14,068 nt of DNA from positions 1 to 14,068 of the forward strand of contig CAYUPY010000038.1 in assembly GCA_964446595.1 (NCBI GenBank), read 5' to 3'. Under the pieces are notes generated by a model, which saw only the letters and a list, made by a program, of their open reading frames with translations, ran no database searches and was not told the DNA's origin. The position numbers and the translations under genes are program-made. This DNA is from CAYUPY01 sp964446595. Its GTDB lineage: Bacteria > Patescibacteriota > Dojkabacteria > J137 > JAEUSD01. Numbering within the stretch: position 1 is the stretch's first letter; the number at the start of each line of letters is the position of its first letter. Positions 12,890 through 14,068 of the stretch are shown here, in pieces.

Positions 12890-14068
12890 ATGAGAGGATA
12901 TTTGGCACATTTATTTGTCCTTTGGGGGAAGAGAAAATACCAATTAAAACATAGCTATCTTTTGCAGGTGGCTATTGGGATCTCAGTAGGTATCGTGCTT
13001 AACTACTATGGCTTACTAGGCTTAGTGATTTCAATTTGTGTTTTTCTATTACTAAAGTACCCATGGCGGATTCTAACTTTCAGCATTTTCTTGGGCTTTG
13101 TTTTTGCCGAATTAAAAGTTGGGCATCATCATCAGCTTTTAGTTAATGAACTCGATGAAAAGTGGATCGAAACCACAGGTTCTGTGATAACTGATGGAGA
13201 AACTGGCACTTATAGCCAACGTTTTACTATTGATAGTCAATACTTGCCAACAAAAGTTCTTGTTGAAGCTCCTCTGTACCCAAAAGTACTCGCTGGTGAG
13301 AGAGTGACGATCAAGGGCCAGCTACTTAAGCCTAAAAACTTTGATGGATTTAACTATCAAGAATATCTAAGAACACAAGGCATAGAATATCAAATGAAAG
13401 TAAGTAGCTTTCAGGTTGAAAAGGTCCAAACATCTGTAGCTAGGTTGCCAGCGGAGGTAAGAAGCTATGTAAAAGCTACTCATGAAAAATTCTTGTGGGC
13501 AGAACATGCTTCCCTGCTAAATGGATTAGTCATAGGTAGTAGAGAGGAATTAAGTGAAACACTAAAAACAAACTTAGCTAATTCTGGTACGACCCATATA
13601 ATTGCAGTTTCTGGCTACAACGTTACCCTGGTTCTTAATTTTATTCTTAGTCTAGCAGGAGTGATAAACCGGAAATTGTTACTAGTTTTGTCACAAATAG
13701 GAATTTATTTATTCTTGATGCTAGTTGGTGTGAACAATCTTCCTGCTCTAAGAGCAGGATTGATGGGGTTAGTGCTGGTATGGTCACTTTTGTCTGGACG
13801 GCCTAATGCCATCTACTTGTCTTTGGTATATGTAATTAGCCTAATGCTAGTCCTCAATCCTTTGGTTTGGAGGACCGTGAGTTTCCAGTTGTCAGTGGCT
13901 GCTTTTTTAGGGATGATACTGTTTTCAAAAACTATCTCCACGTATTTACCAAAGAAAGTTTCATATATAAAGGAGAATTTAAGCACTACGATTGCAGTTT
14001 TAATCACCACTTTACCTATAACTATATTTAATTTTGGGTCCACCTCACTAGTTTCGGTCATTGTAAAT
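12890..14068 (+). CDS. comEC: ComEC/Rec2-family DNA-uptake channel, 3'-truncated by window edge
   Basis: Membrane channel that carries single-stranded DNA into the cytoplasm. The frame opens at ATG 12890, 2 bases after comEA, and stays open to the last base, giving 393 codons. Two membrane segments near the start (about 24-75) are followed by the DUF4131/OB-like external region, ending in the typical KNFDGFNYQEYLRTQGI. The Competence domain begins near residue 205 with LLNGLVIGSREELSETLK and the hallmark SGTTHIIAVSGYNV (His236, Ser241), then several membrane helices and NNLPALRAGLMGLVL. The remaining membrane helices and any metallo-beta-lactamase-like domain would lie beyond the window. The minus-strand frame at its end is a shadow. 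Confidence 0.93.
   Translation, partial: MRGYLAHLFVLWGKRKYQLKHSYLLQVAIGISVGIVLNYYGLLGLVISICVFLLLKYPWRILTFSIFLGFVFAELKVGHHHQLLVNELDEKWIETTGSVITDGETGTYSQRFTIDSQYLPTKVLVEAPLYPKVLAGERVTIKGQLLKPKNFDGFNYQEYLRTQGIEYQMKVSSFQVEKVQTSVARLPAEVRSYVKATHEKFLWAEHASLLNGLVIGSREELSETLKTNLANSGTTHIIAVSGYNVTLVLNFILSLAGVINRKLLLVLSQIGIYLFLMLVGVNNLPALRAGLMGLVLVWSLLSGRPNAIYLSLVYVISLMLVLNPLVWRTVSFQLSVAAFLGMILFSKTISTYLPKKVSYIKENLSTTIAVLITTLPITIFNFGSTSLVSVIVN

Noticed and set aside
12599..14061. Minus-strand open frames over comEA and comEC
   Set aside because: They lie antisense to clearly recognised genes and show no family motifs.
1..14068. CRISPR arrays, insertion sequences, attachment sites, phage genes
   Set aside because: No spaced repeat arrays, transposase or integrase sequences, or flanking duplications were seen; the tRNA has no adjacent partial copy.

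Overview
The window looks like a chromosomal core region of a Candidate Phyla Radiation (Patescibacteria) bacterium. This is inferred from several features seen together: Cys-containing M23 peptidases in tandem, compact genes, almost no Shine-Dalgarno sequences, a membrane-anchored cyclophilin, two FemAB-type transferases, a stripped-down leucyl-tRNA synthetase and a comEA-comEC pair. TGA acts as a stop codon (FemAB gene ending at 3827), so the TGA-reading codes of Gracilibacteria/Absconditabacteria are unlikely. I cannot fix the lineage further. There are no signs of phage, insertion sequences or CRISPR.

Layout. 1-1434: two tandem M23 (LytM) peptidoglycan hydrolases, the first cut by the window edge, the second with a membrane anchor and two LysM domains. 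1479-2585: a long low-complexity Gln/Asn/Pro/Ala-rich protein with one C-terminal membrane anchor. 2615-2687: tRNA-Ala(GGC) with its own TATAAT promoter. 2712-6938: a tightly packed envelope operon, FemAB transferase - DegT-type PLP aminotransferase - second FemAB transferase - GalU. 6939-7252: no protein gene, but a well-supported divergent noncoding RNA gene on the minus strand (about 6952-7185) with a -35/-10 promoter, several perfect hairpins and an intrinsic terminator. 7253-7816: a P-loop kinase resembling archaeal UPF0200/dephospho-CoA-kinase-like proteins. 7929-12274: a small membrane protein, LeuRS and a membrane-anchored cyclophilin, closely spaced or overlapping. 12339-14068: comEA and comEC (cut by the window end), a DNA-uptake operon preceded by a small hairpin and a pair of 8-bp direct repeats.

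The most unusual gene is the 1003-residue leucyl-tRNA synthetase. A complete alpha/beta-hydrolase domain of the RBBP9/YdeN type (about 195 residues) lies within it, at the place where ordinary bacterial LeuRS carries a zinc ribbon, and the ribbon cysteines are gone. Ser, Asp and His of a catalytic triad can be recognised, but the glycines around the nucleophile and oxyanion hole are changed. The second most unusual item is the minus-strand RNA, which I cannot match to tmRNA, RNase P RNA, SRP RNA or 6S RNA.

The genes fit a common theme of building and crossing the cell envelope: cutting peptidoglycan (M23), adding amino acids to cell-wall precursors from aminoacyl-tRNA (FemAB, next to tRNA-Ala), making sugar nucleotides (GalU, aminotransferase), folding exported protein (cyclophilin) and importing DNA (ComEA/ComEC).
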